A stretch of 11,401 bases of DNA from Lachnospiraceae bacterium (GCA_017964745.1 JAGCRJ010000314.1:1-11401); one strand, 5' to 3'; counted from the stretch's first letter, positions 1 through 7,013 are shown. A program made the numbers and translations. The notes: generated from the sequence alone by a model not told the origin.

Positions 1-468
1 AAGGATTCGGATGAAGTTATAGACCACCCTGAATACCTTGCAACTTATAAAGACAGCGTCATCGGCCCCATCGTGTCCGTGGTAAGCGGAGTGATGCTTG
101 CGGTGATGATAATCCTAACCATCATGGTCATGATCGCCTACGTGTCCTTCATGCGAAACCGAGTCTCGGAATACTGTCTCTACGCATCCATCGGTTACGG
201 CAGGAGCGAGATCTACGGAATGATCCTGAGGGAAATGCTGATCCTCTTCGGACTGGGCTCCCTTGTGGGACTGGCCGTATCCCTTATCGGCGGACTGCTG
301 ATTCATGAGCTTCTCATCGTCCCCGCGGGACTTATCGGACACCTTATCTACCCGGTACAGATATTCAAGATCCTTGCTATCTTCATATTTATCATGGGAA
401 TGCTCCAGCTCCCCGTACTTGTATGCTTATCCGGCATCAGGACGATTGATGCCGTAGAAAAAGAATGA
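1..468 (+). CDS. FtsX-type ABC transporter permease, C-terminal part (5' end outside window)
   Basis: The frame is open from base 1 and ends at TGA 466-468, so this is the C-terminal 155 residues of a longer protein; an internal GTG at 73 is not taken as a start. Three hydrophobic segments are visible. Between the first and second lies a cytosolic loop with the pattern YASIGYGRSEIYGMILRE, the typical coupling loop of FtsX/MacB/BceB permeases (compare RAIGLSRREVY in the second permease of this locus). The final helix is followed by a short cytosolic tail. It would form the membrane part of an ABC transporter with the ATPase 13 bp downstream and the second permease after that. The family acts by mechanotransmission on envelope peptides or lipids rather than by classical channel transport. 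The substrate cannot be told from this fragment. The family call is firm; the role is inference. Confidence 0.88.
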   Translation, partial: KDSDEVIDHPEYLATYKDSVIGPIVSVVSGVMLAVMIILTIMVMIAYVSFMRNRVSEYCLYASIGYGRSEIYGMILREMLILFGLGSLVGLAVSLIGGLLIHELLIVPAGLIGHLIYPVQIFKILAIFIFIMGMLQLPVLVCLSGIRTIDAVEKE

Positions 469-481
469 TCGGAGGCAATAA

Positions 482-1138
482 ATGTTTCATACACGAGATC
501 TTTCAATGATTTACGACATGAATACGGATTCCAAGACCTATGCCCTTAAAGGCGTGGATCTTGATCTTCCCGACAAGGGGCTAATAGGTATCATAGGACC
601 TTCCGGAAGCGGAAAGAGTACCCTTATGTATTGCCTTTCCACCCTCAAGGTGCCCACTGAAGGGAGCATTGTCTATAACGATACGGAGATAACCAATGTG
701 ACATCTTCAGAGCGCGAAAGGCTCAGGAGAAGGGAGTTCGGCTTCGTATTCCAGAAGCACTATCTTGTTCCCTATATGAGCGCCATCGACAATGTGAAGG
801 TGGCAGCGGCAGGCAGCGGGAGCGAAGCAGATTCGAAGGCAAGAAAACTTCTTGAAGAGCTTGGTCTTTCGGAAAAAGAATTCTCCAAAAAGCCTGCAAA
901 GCTCTCCGGAGGCCAGTGTCAGAGAGTTGCCATCGCGAGAGCCATGATCAACGATCCCAAGGTCGTTTTTGCGGACGAACCCACCGCATCCCTGGATCAT
1001 GAAAATGCATTCAAAGTTATGGAGATGCTGAAGGGATATTCCGGGGAAAGGCTTGTACTTGTCATCACCCACGACAAGAGCATCCTGAAGGATGCGGACA
1101 GCATAATAGAGATATGGGATGGAGAGATCAGCAGATGA
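482..1138 (+). CDS. ABC transporter ATP-binding protein (LolD/MacB/BceA-like)
   Basis: A 218-residue nucleotide-binding subunit of the usual length for the MacB/LolD/BceA group. All motifs are intact: Walker A GPSGSGKST at 39-47, Q-loop Gln91, signature LSGGQ at 141-145, Walker B VVFADE at 161-166 with catalytic Glu166, D-loop SLD at 170-172 and switch His197. The ATG at 482 is preceded by GGAGG at 471-475. The gene lies between two FtsX-type permeases and its stop overlaps the start of the second (ATGA, 1135-1138), so translation is probably coupled. It most likely powers the heteromeric transporter formed with those two permeases, hydrolysing ATP on the cytoplasmic face. Assignment to the subfamily rests on motif spacing and on the FtsX partners; the substrate is unknown. 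Confidence 0.95.
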   Translation: MFHTRDLSMIYDMNTDSKTYALKGVDLDLPDKGLIGIIGPSGSGKSTLMYCLSTLKVPTEGSIVYNDTEITNVTSSERERLRRREFGFVFQKHYLVPYMSAIDNVKVAAAGSGSEADSKARKLLEELGLSEKEFSKKPAKLSGGQCQRVAIARAMINDPKVVFADEPTASLDHENAFKVMEMLKGYSGERLVLVITHDKSILKDADSIIEIWDGEISR

Positions 1139-2235
1139 AACCCTTATCCGCACTATATTACATAAAAGAAAACAGGATGCGAAGTCTTATCGTGATCTTC
1201 ATGTTCATGTTCACAACACTCCTTTATATGGCAGGCAATTACGTGGCCAGTGTCTACTATTACTGGGACAGATATATGGAGTACACGGATAAGATGCTTT
1301 TGGTAAACGGCCTGTCCACGGATGAGGACTATGAGGATTTTAATTCCTTTTACGAGGACCTTCTTGCAGACGACCTGCTCACGGTAATGCCCAGAACTCC
1401 GCAGGGCAGCACGGGACTTTCCTGGACCTGCACAATGGGATTCGATATGGGCAACGCATCCATGGTCTTCGAAACACCTGAGGATCTTAAGACTGCCTTT
1501 GAAACATTCGGCATAGATGCGGACCTGTCGGATGTAAGTGACGGTACGGTATGCATATCCTCCGCACTGGCGGCACAGTATGGCCTGAAAAAGGGAGATG
1601 AGATCAGCTCCGCCCAGATCCCCGGATTCGTTGGCAGATACCCCATAGCTGCGATCCTGGATGATAACAGCTATATCGTCTTCTATGTAAGAGGCGGAGA
1701 ATACGAGGGTTCACCCGTCAGGCTCAACGTATTGGGGAACGGCATCAGCGGCATGGAACTCTATGATCATCTGACAGAAATAAAAGGTGATCGCAAGGTG
1801 GATATATCGGAGCCCTCAAGAGAAGCAATACATAAGCAGTTCGAACCCTTTAATCTCATATTCGGAGTGGGCATCGTGATACTTACCCTGATCCTGGCCA
1901 TGATAGTGGGTTCCGTCCTTTCCGGGCAGTTCATGGCAAGACGGTATGAATTCGGAGTGTTCAGGGCCATAGGCTTATCACGAAGGGAAGTATACTTTAA
2001 GATCTTCCGGGAGCTTGCGGCCATGGATATGATCGCGGTGGCAGCGGGAGGAGCACTGGTCTTTATAAGCAGCTTTCTGCTCAACGAACTTTATTACATC
2101 CCTGACGGAAAATATCTTCCGTACTATTCGGAAACCGGGCTTTACGCATTCCTTGCATCCAACCTCATTGTGATGATCCCCACGTTCCTGCTTAAAGGAA
2201 GAGAGATGGCAAAATGTGATGTGACGGAATTTTGA
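1135..2235 (+). CDS. FtsX-type ABC transporter permease
   Basis: Start chosen at ATG 1135 (366 residues) because it overlaps the ATPase stop by 4 bp and has GGAGA at 1121-1125 nine bases upstream; an in-frame ATG at 1114 lacks a comparable site. Layout: one N-terminal transmembrane helix at about 15-40 (after MKPLSALYYIKENRMRS), a roughly 200-residue extracytoplasmic domain, then three C-terminal helices containing the coupling loop RAIGLSRREVYFKIFREL. This is the four-helix MacB-like topology. The extracellular domain resembles MacB periplasmic-core modules in length but was not matched further. It is the second permease of the locus and probably pairs with the permease truncated at the left edge, giving a heterodimeric transporter with the ATPase between them. 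The next gene, a membrane-anchored peptidase, begins 35 bp downstream. Confidence 0.9.
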   Translation: MKPLSALYYIKENRMRSLIVIFMFMFTTLLYMAGNYVASVYYYWDRYMEYTDKMLLVNGLSTDEDYEDFNSFYEDLLADDLLTVMPRTPQGSTGLSWTCTMGFDMGNASMVFETPEDLKTAFETFGIDADLSDVSDGTVCISSALAAQYGLKKGDEISSAQIPGFVGRYPIAAILDDNSYIVFYVRGGEYEGSPVRLNVLGNGISGMELYDHLTEIKGDRKVDISEPSREAIHKQFEPFNLIFGVGIVILTLILAMIVGSVLSGQFMARRYEFGVFRAIGLSRREVYFKIFRELAAMDMIAVAAGGALVFISSFLLNELYYIPDGKYLPYYSETGLYAFLASNLIVMIPTFLLKGREMAKCDVTEF

Positions 2236-2270
2236 CGAAACCAAACGCACCAGAAAAGGAAAGACAGATC

Positions 2271-3587
2271 ATGAAGAAAAAGAAAACAAAAAGAATACTG
2301 ATCGGCATACTCTTAGGACTTTTTGCGGTATGCACCATCCTGTTCGTGATATATAAAAGCGCTCTGGATCCCTACAGGGGCACTGCCGCTTCTCTGGAAT
2401 CCCTTCCGCTTGATGCACAGATCACCCCGGAATGCGCTATAAAGGATATGGACTATGTGATGCAGATGCTCAGGGAAAGGCATCCCGCGTGGCTTGAGGA
2501 GGACAATCAGAGAGTCAGGGACACTGAGGCATGTTACGAAGAGGAAGTGCGCAGGATCCGGGAAAGTGGGGAGTATCTCATTACCGTGCTTGAAGAGTGG
2601 AAAGCTATCTCAAGGATAATGCACTGTCTCTACGACGGTCATTCGGGAGTTTACCCCACATACAGTAATATGTGCTATATAGATGATTTCACACAGCTCC
2701 GTTCCGGAAACAGGATCGTGATGATAGACGGCATATCATACGAAGAGCTCCTTAAACGGTTCCTGGACGTATACTATTACGAAACGGAAAGTTATGCACA
2801 GGCGGTATTCGACAACAACGTGACATGCTGTGAAGCGTATCTGAACTGGATCGATATTGATACATCCGACGGAGTGGATATAACCTTCGACGAAGGAGGC
2901 GCCGAAGAGACGTATCATTACGGATTCGTTCCCATTGAAGAGGTGAAGGGTTACGATGAAGATACGGAAGAAGAGCAGCCCTGGGTATACTACGAGATAG
3001 ATAATGATGCCGGTGTCGGTATCTTCACACTCACATCATGCATATACAATGATGAATACAAGCGTACCGTAAAGGAGTTCTTCGATGCGGTGGAAGACGC
3101 AGGGATCAGGAATGTGATAGTGGATCTTCGCTGGAACGGCGGAGGAAGCTCAATGGTTGGAGATGAGTTCATACACTATCTGGATGTGGACGGATATTAT
3201 TCCTGGCCCGCACATGTAAGATTCGGTAACTTCCTGTACAAGAGTGATAAGAGCTATATCAGAAATCCACGTTCGGGAGCCGGTTTTGACGGAAATGTAT
3301 ATATCCTTACCAACAGAAAGACTTTCAGCGCAGCTATGGACTTTACCATGCTTATTATGGATAATGGGCTTGGAACGGTTGTCGGCGAAGAGTCGGGTAA
3401 TCTTCCGGATTCATACGGAGATATCCTGATGTTCAATACGCCATGTTCGCAGCTGAGGTTCAGCATCTCCTACAAGAGATGGTTCAGGCTGGATGAGACG
3501 AAGTCCGGACAGCCCCTGATCCCGGATTACCCATGCGATTCGGCTGAGGCTATGGATAAAGCATATGAACTTATCTTAGAAAAGTGA
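2271..3587 (+). CDS. Membrane-anchored S41-family (tricorn-like, non-PDZ) peptidase
   Basis: Start chosen at ATG 2271 (438 residues), with AAGGA at 2256-2260; an in-frame TTG at 2232 overlaps the permease stop but adds no conserved sequence. The N-terminus is lysine-rich (MKKKKTKR) followed by one hydrophobic helix at about 9-28 without a lipobox, so the enzyme is probably tethered outside the membrane. S41 landmarks, in order: DGHSG at 122-126, the beta-strand motif DLRWNGGG at 285-292, the nucleophile region TFSAAMDF with Ser353, and GEESGNLPDSYGD at 372-384. No PDZ domain and no CtpA-type Lys after the nucleophile are visible; the GEE...YGD pattern fits the S41 branch that uses a tricorn-like site with His and Glu. 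It lies between an FtsX-type transporter and a two-component system, suggesting that it trims or degrades an extracellular peptide handled by that transporter. Substrate unknown. Confidence 0.85.
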   Translation: MKKKKTKRILIGILLGLFAVCTILFVIYKSALDPYRGTAASLESLPLDAQITPECAIKDMDYVMQMLRERHPAWLEEDNQRVRDTEACYEEEVRRIRESGEYLITVLEEWKAISRIMHCLYDGHSGVYPTYSNMCYIDDFTQLRSGNRIVMIDGISYEELLKRFLDVYYYETESYAQAVFDNNVTCCEAYLNWIDIDTSDGVDITFDEGGAEETYHYGFVPIEEVKGYDEDTEEEQPWVYYEIDNDAGVGIFTLTSCIYNDEYKRTVKEFFDAVEDAGIRNVIVDLRWNGGGSSMVGDEFIHYLDVDGYYSWPAHVRFGNFLYKSDKSYIRNPRSGAGFDGNVYILTNRKTFSAAMDFTMLIMDNGLGTVVGEESGNLPDSYGDILMFNTPCSQLRFSISYKRWFRLDETKSGQPLIPDYPCDSAEAMDKAYELILEK

Positions 3588-3621
3588 GGGGGAAGGCCAA
3601 AGCAATCACTGCCTTCGTAAT
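3587..3621 (+). promoter_or_regulatory. Hairpin-bridged ribosome binding site of the sensor kinase gene
   Basis: The kinase ATG at 3622 has no Shine-Dalgarno at normal distance. An AGGGG stretch (3587-3591) lies 30 bases upstream. Between them GAAGGC (3592-3597) is perfectly complementary to GCCTTC (3611-3616) across a 13-nt loop. Folding would leave five nucleotides (3617-3621) between stem and ATG and bring the AGGGG into ordinary range. The complementarity is directly visible; use as a structured ribosome binding site is inference. Confidence 0.4.
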
Positions 3622-4800
3622 ATGATAGAGATAGCATTATCTGTTACAATAATGCTCCTTCTGACGATAGTATCCGTTTTCATCAGTCCGCTCAGTACAG
3701 CACTCGTGCTTGCTCTCGGCGGTGGAACGATAATACTTCTGACAGCGGGATATATGAAGAATACACAGGGAAAGCTGATGCGGTATGCTCAGCTTTTCCT
3801 TGCATTCTTTTTTGCGTTTTCTTCCGGTTCCGCAGCGGGCTGCCTCGCACTGACTGCGCTTTTGTGGCCGGGCACTCTTTTTACCTGTATATCTGCGGGA
3901 ATATTCTATATCTGCATCCTGATCTTCAGGTGCGCAGCGGGATATGAAGACCTTACGAACGGAACAGGCGCTGTGATCGCATCCGGGATACTGAAACTGA
4001 TCATACTTGAGGCTGTGGTACTGCTTATTCTTTTTATCAGGAATCTTATCAGAAAGAGCGTGCTCAGGAAAAAGGAAGACGCGGAAAGACTCAGGGATTA
4101 CAGCCTGAGCGAGATGCACCAGATCCAAAAAAATAAGGAGCTTGTGATAAAAAGCTTTTATTCCGACAAGAATGCAAGACTTCTTGAGAGGGAGAATATC
4201 AGCCGAAATATCCATAACAGCGTGGGACATTCCATAACCGCGGCCATCATGACTCTGGAAGCTGCGGATGTGCTCTTCGACAAAGACCCGGATGAGGCCC
4301 ATAAGAGGATGAACGATGCGGGAACAAGGATCCGCGGAAGCCTTTCCGCCATAAGGAGTGCGGTCAGGGCTCTGGATGAAGAGGCCGGTGATGTCACTGT
4401 GAAGGATCTTATCTGCTATATGGACAATATCCTGAATGAGTTTCTCATGGATACGGAGCGGAATTGTGAGAGGATTTATGATATCATATCCGAGGACTAT
4501 CTTATTCCGACGGAGCATGCGGAATTTCTGACGGGAGCTCTGAGTGAACTGCTTACCAACGGAGTAAAGCACGGTAATGCCACCTTCTTCATTGTAGAAC
4601 TGTCCGGTGACAGGGCTCACGTCAGACTGAGTGTTACCGACAACGGAAAGAGCGATTACAGCGATGAAAACAGTGAGCAGAGGATCCGCGAGGGATTCGG
4701 GATCAAGAAGCTGATCTCTTACGCGGAAAGATGCGGGGGAAGCACTAAATTTTGGAACGAAGGCGGATTTCACGCAGTGATAGAACTGCCGATAAAATAA
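3622..4800 (+). CDS. Sensor histidine kinase, NarL/DesK (HisKA_3) class
   Basis: A 392-residue kinase. The first about 155 residues hold roughly five hydrophobic helices and no evident extracellular sensor domain, so sensing probably occurs in or at the membrane or through the neighbouring transporter. A cytoplasmic coiled linker follows, then the dimerisation box ERENISRNIHNSVGH with phospho-acceptor His198. The residue after His is Asn199 instead of the usual Asp/Glu. The HATPase domain carries an N-box LLTNGVKHG (Asn313), a G1 box DNGK (Asp340) and the second glycine motif GFGIKKL from 358. ATG 3622 is the only start before the first helix; no other in-frame start occurs back to the peptidase stop. 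Its partner regulator starts 48 bp downstream. Placement after the ABC-peptidase genes suggests that it monitors transporter activity or a peptide signal and controls this locus. Confidence 0.9.
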   Translation: MIEIALSVTIMLLLTIVSVFISPLSTALVLALGGGTIILLTAGYMKNTQGKLMRYAQLFLAFFFAFSSGSAAGCLALTALLWPGTLFTCISAGIFYICILIFRCAAGYEDLTNGTGAVIASGILKLIILEAVVLLILFIRNLIRKSVLRKKEDAERLRDYSLSEMHQIQKNKELVIKSFYSDKNARLLERENISRNIHNSVGHSITAAIMTLEAADVLFDKDPDEAHKRMNDAGTRIRGSLSAIRSAVRALDEEAGDVTVKDLICYMDNILNEFLMDTERNCERIYDIISEDYLIPTEHAEFLTGALSELLTNGVKHGNATFFIVELSGDRAHVRLSVTDNGKSDYSDENSEQRIREGFGIKKLISYAERCGGSTKFWNEGGFHAVIELPIK

Positions 4801-4810
4801 AGGAACAAGG

Positions 4811-4837
4811 GAAACAGCGGAACCGTCCCCCTGTTTC
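4811..4837. repeat. REP-like palindrome in the kinase-regulator gap
   Basis: GAAACAG (4811-4817) and CTGTTTC (4831-4837) form a perfect 7-bp stem around a 13-nt loop containing CGGAACCGTCCCC. From memory, the reverse strand reads like short GGGGGACGGTTCC-type repeats common between genes in Clostridia and Bacillales, often linked with REP-associated tyrosine transposases. Only one copy occurs here. It ends two bases before the GGAG site of the response regulator and would fold in the mRNA. The palindrome is seen directly; the repeat-family assignment is recollection. Confidence 0.55.
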
Positions 4838-4848
4838 ATGGAGTCAGG

Positions 4849-5466
4849 ATGTATAAAGTATTGCTTGTAGATGATGAAAATATGCTTCTGGACAGTCTGG
4901 AGATCATACTGTCCGTCAACGATATGGAGATAACCGGCAAGGCCCACGACGGGCATGAGGCCCTGGATATCCTTAAAGAAAAAGAGTGCGATATCGCTCT
5001 TGTCGACCTGAACATGAAGGGAATGGGAGGGATCGAGCTTATCGGTCACATGAAGCGCATGTATCCGGGAGTCAGGATCCTGGTGCTCACCACATTCTAT
5101 GATGATAAGAACATCACGGATGCCATCAGCAGCGGAGCGGACGGATATCTTCTCAAGGACAGCGGCAAGGATGCGATACTCGGCGCGGTGAACCAGCTCA
5201 TGACAGGCGTCAGTGTGCTGGATCCCAAGGTTATGTCCAGACTTACTTCTCTTATGACGAAGAATACCGATGTGGATCTGTTTGGCGAAATGACTGACCG
5301 GGAAAGGGAGATCGCAGCGCTTCTTGCGGAGGGGCTTACCAACGGACAGATCGCGGATAAGCTCTACATCTCGGAGGGAACCGTCAAGAACTATATCTCA
5401 TCGATATATGATAAGACCGGTATCCATGACAGGGTCAAGCTGGTGGTTGCCCTTTCCGGAAAATAA
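4849..5466 (+). CDS. Response regulator, NarL/LuxR family
   Basis: A 205-residue regulator of typical NarL length. The receiver domain (about 1-120) has the acidic pair Asp8-Asp9, phospho-acceptor Asp53, Thr81 and Lys103 in the LLKD motif, all intact. A linker of about 25 residues leads to the C-terminal LuxR-type helix-turn-helix (about 143-203): MTDREREIAALLAEGLTNGQI, then SEGTVKNYISSIYDKTGIHDR, the normal DNA-contact pattern. The ATG has GGAG at 4840-4843 five bases upstream. It lies 48 bp after the sensor kinase, from which it is expected to receive the phosphoryl group, and it ends the ABC-peptidase-kinase block. Its DNA targets cannot be read from this window; autoregulation of the upstream transporter genes is the simplest guess. 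Confidence 0.93.
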   Translation: MYKVLLVDDENMLLDSLEIILSVNDMEITGKAHDGHEALDILKEKECDIALVDLNMKGMGGIELIGHMKRMYPGVRILVLTTFYDDKNITDAISSGADGYLLKDSGKDAILGAVNQLMTGVSVLDPKVMSRLTSLMTKNTDVDLFGEMTDREREIAALLAEGLTNGQIADKLYISEGTVKNYISSIYDKTGIHDRVKLVVALSGK

Positions 5467-5495
5467 TCCCATAACCCAAAAGTTCATTTTTGTCT

Positions 5496-5501
5496 TATAA
5501 T
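5496..5501 (+). promoter_or_regulatory. Candidate -10 element for the acetyltransferase gene
   Basis: A perfect TATAAT lies in the 61-bp gap between the response regulator and the acetyltransferase. At 16-18 bp spacing the upstream hexamers (around 5472-5479) do not resemble TTGACA, and there is no TGn extension, so the promoter would be weak or activator-dependent. A transcript starting about seven bases downstream would have a leader of about 20 nt. No terminator-like hairpin is seen after the regulator gene, so read-through from upstream is also possible. Confidence 0.4.
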
Positions 5502-5527
5502 GATGTTACTGAGACGGAGGTGGGAGT

Positions 5528-6172
5528 ATGAGTTTTGAATTGTGGCTGTTTGCGGTAAAGCGTCTTGCCCAGACGATGGATGCCGCCCAACTGATATATG
5601 ACGGCCTTTCCGATGCCGATAAGGAACGTCTTAAAAAAGAATACGACGAATTTATAGCGGGCGGTGCGGGCGCTGAGGAAAAGGAGATCGAAGTCAGCCT
5701 GCGCAAGTTCTCCGATAAGGATCTTACCCAGATGATAAAGATCTGGAATGAGGTAGTCGAAGAGGGCATAGCTTTTCCCCAGGAAGATATTCTCGATATC
5801 TTTTCTGCCAAGAAGCTCTTCAAATCACAGAGCTATGTCGGTGTTGCTGAAAGCGACGGCAAGATCGTGGGCCTGTATATCCTCCACCCCAACAATGTGG
5901 GGAGATGCGGGCATATCTGCAATGCTTCTTTTGCGGTGAGCTCCAAAATGCGCGGAAAGCATATAGGGGAAAAAATGGTCCTGGACTGCATATCCAAAGC
6001 ATCTGAGCTCGGTTTTCATATACTTCAGTTCAATGCCGTGGTTGAGACCAATACCCATGCAAGGCATCTGTACGAAAGACTCGGCTTCATGCGCCTCGGA
6101 ATAATCCCCGGCGGATTCAGGATGAAGGACGGTCATTACGAGAACATCTGCCCTTATTACAGGGTTCTTTAA
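5528..6172 (+). CDS. GNAT-family N-acetyltransferase
   Basis: A 214-residue protein starting at ATG 5528 behind GGAGGTGG (5516-5523). The acetyltransferase fold spans about residues 55-214: strand and helix with LRKFSDKDLTQMIKIWNEVV, the acceptor-side segment YVGVAESDGKIVGLYILHP, motif A from ASFAVSSKMRGKHIGEKM with the acetyl-CoA pyrophosphate loop RGKHIG at 142-147, and motif B TNTHARHLYERLGF. The first about 50 residues are an extra helical, charged region (SDADKERLKKEYDEFI) not needed for the GNAT core. It transfers acetyl from acetyl-CoA to an amine; the substrate (amino acid, polyamine, antibiotic or protein N-terminus) cannot be told. The phosphorylase gene follows after 24 bp, so the two are probably co-transcribed. 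Confidence 0.88.
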   Translation: MSFELWLFAVKRLAQTMDAAQLIYDGLSDADKERLKKEYDEFIAGGAGAEEKEIEVSLRKFSDKDLTQMIKIWNEVVEEGIAFPQEDILDIFSAKKLFKSQSYVGVAESDGKIVGLYILHPNNVGRCGHICNASFAVSSKMRGKHIGEKMVLDCISKASELGFHILQFNAVVETNTHARHLYERLGFMRLGIIPGGFRMKDGHYENICPYYRVL

Positions 6173-6196
6173 AAGGTTCCGGAGGTTTGATGTAAT

Positions 6197-6961
6197 ATGC
6201 TGGCTGAACATGATTTTCCCATACTTGAATTTGACGATGCGGGGGTTGCAAAGCTTAACCCCGCATCTTTTAATCCCGGAAAGCTTTCATCCGATAAGAT
6301 GATCATTACCTTCTTTCCCGAGGTGATGAACAAGCTTCTGGAAAGCGGCAAGCTGGAGCCGGAGCATACCATCCCCGGTGAGAATCCGGTGTATATCTAC
6401 CGTTTTACCGATGATCCGAATGTGCTCATAACTCTCGGACAGGTCGGCTGTCCTGCGTGTGCGGGAAATCTGGACCTTTTCAATGAGATGGGTATCGGGA
6501 AGGTTATGTTCTGTGGCGGAGGCGGCGTCCTCGACAGAAATATCGAAGTTGGACAGATCCTTCTTGTCGACGGTGCGATCCGTGATGAGGGCTTTTCGTA
6601 TCATTACCTTCCGCCTTCAAGAGTTGTGAACACAGATCCTGCCGTCACCGGTAAAATAGCCGCATATCTCGAAAAGGAAAACGTATCGTACTTAAGAGGC
6701 CTTACCTGGACTACCGATGCGATCTTCCGCGAAACTGCAGACAAGATAGAGCGCAGAAAAGCTGAGGGAGGCAAGATAGTTGAGATGGAGCAGGCCGGAT
6801 GCATAGCGGTCGCAAAGTTCCGCGGATTCGAATACGGTGCTCTCATATATGGCGGAGACGATCTTTCAGGTGAGGAATGGTCGGAAAGAGGATGGAGAAG
6901 CCGTGAGGGTGTAAGGTACGATCTTGTACAGCTATGTAAAAAGCTGGTTTATGTGATCTGA
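6197..6961 (+). CDS. Nucleoside phosphorylase (uridine phosphorylase-like, PNP/UDP family)
   Basis: A 254-residue enzyme close to the usual family length. Visible family features: glycine-rich CGGGGVLDRNIEVGQI beginning at 106, the substrate-loop region EGFSYHYLPPSR, WTTDAIFRET with Asp174, and the ribose-binding motif VEMEQAG (Glu196-Met197-Glu198). These fit the COG2820-type group, which reversibly cleaves the N-glycosidic bond of (deoxy)nucleosides with phosphate to give base and ribose-1-phosphate in the cytosol. The start is ATG 6197, 11 bases after GGAGG (6181-6185); an earlier ATG at 6190 is followed at once by TAA. Base specificity is uncertain, since uridine, purine nucleosides or modified nucleosides are all possible. 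It sits 24 bp after the GNAT gene. Only a short AT-rich tract and no clear terminator follow it. Confidence 0.85.
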   Translation: MLAEHDFPILEFDDAGVAKLNPASFNPGKLSSDKMIITFFPEVMNKLLESGKLEPEHTIPGENPVYIYRFTDDPNVLITLGQVGCPACAGNLDLFNEMGIGKVMFCGGGGVLDRNIEVGQILLVDGAIRDEGFSYHYLPPSRVVNTDPAVTGKIAAYLEKENVSYLRGLTWTTDAIFRETADKIERRKAEGGKIVEMEQAGCIAVAKFRGFEYGALIYGGDDLSGEEWSERGWRSREGVRYDLVQLCKKLVYVI

Positions 6962-6982
6962 ATAATATTTTTAAAAAGTGTG

Positions 6983-7013
6983 TTGACTCTGACATTATGT
7001 GAGGGATTATCGT
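6983..7013 (+). promoter_or_regulatory. MerR-type promoter with 19-bp spacer and central palindrome
   Basis: TTGACT (6983-6988) and TATCGT (7008-7013) are separated by 19 bp, the long spacer typical of promoters activated by MerR-family proteins. The spacer holds an imperfect palindrome centred on T6996: ACAT-T-ATGT is exact, and seven of nine positions pair over 6987-7005. It lies 38 bp before the MerR-family gene, so autoregulation by that protein is the natural reading. The elements are seen directly; binding is inferred from family behaviour. Confidence 0.7.

Noticed and set aside
707..1153. 148-codon open frame on the - strand opposite the ATPase.
   Set aside because: The ATPase on the + strand has every ABC motif intact; this is its reverse-complement shadow.
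2232..2270. Longer S41 peptidase starting at TTG 2232, overlapping the permease stop.
   Set aside because: ATG 2271 has a normal ribosome site and begins a typical Lys-rich anchor; the extra 13 residues would put charged residues before it without known benefit.
3637..5049. 470-codon open frame on the - strand opposite the kinase and regulator genes.
   Set aside because: It lies wholly antisense to two genes with complete catalytic motifs, has low-complexity Arg/His/Lys-rich composition and shows no recognisable domain.
5467..5527. Terminator after the response regulator.
   Set aside because: The gap holds a T-run (5487-5491) but no paired arms before it, so no hairpin terminator can be supported.
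6961..6982. Terminator after the phosphorylase (ATATTTTTAAAAAG).
   Set aside because: Only a few A-T pairs can form and there is no GC-rich stem, so it is better read as AT-rich DNA upstream of the MerR promoter.
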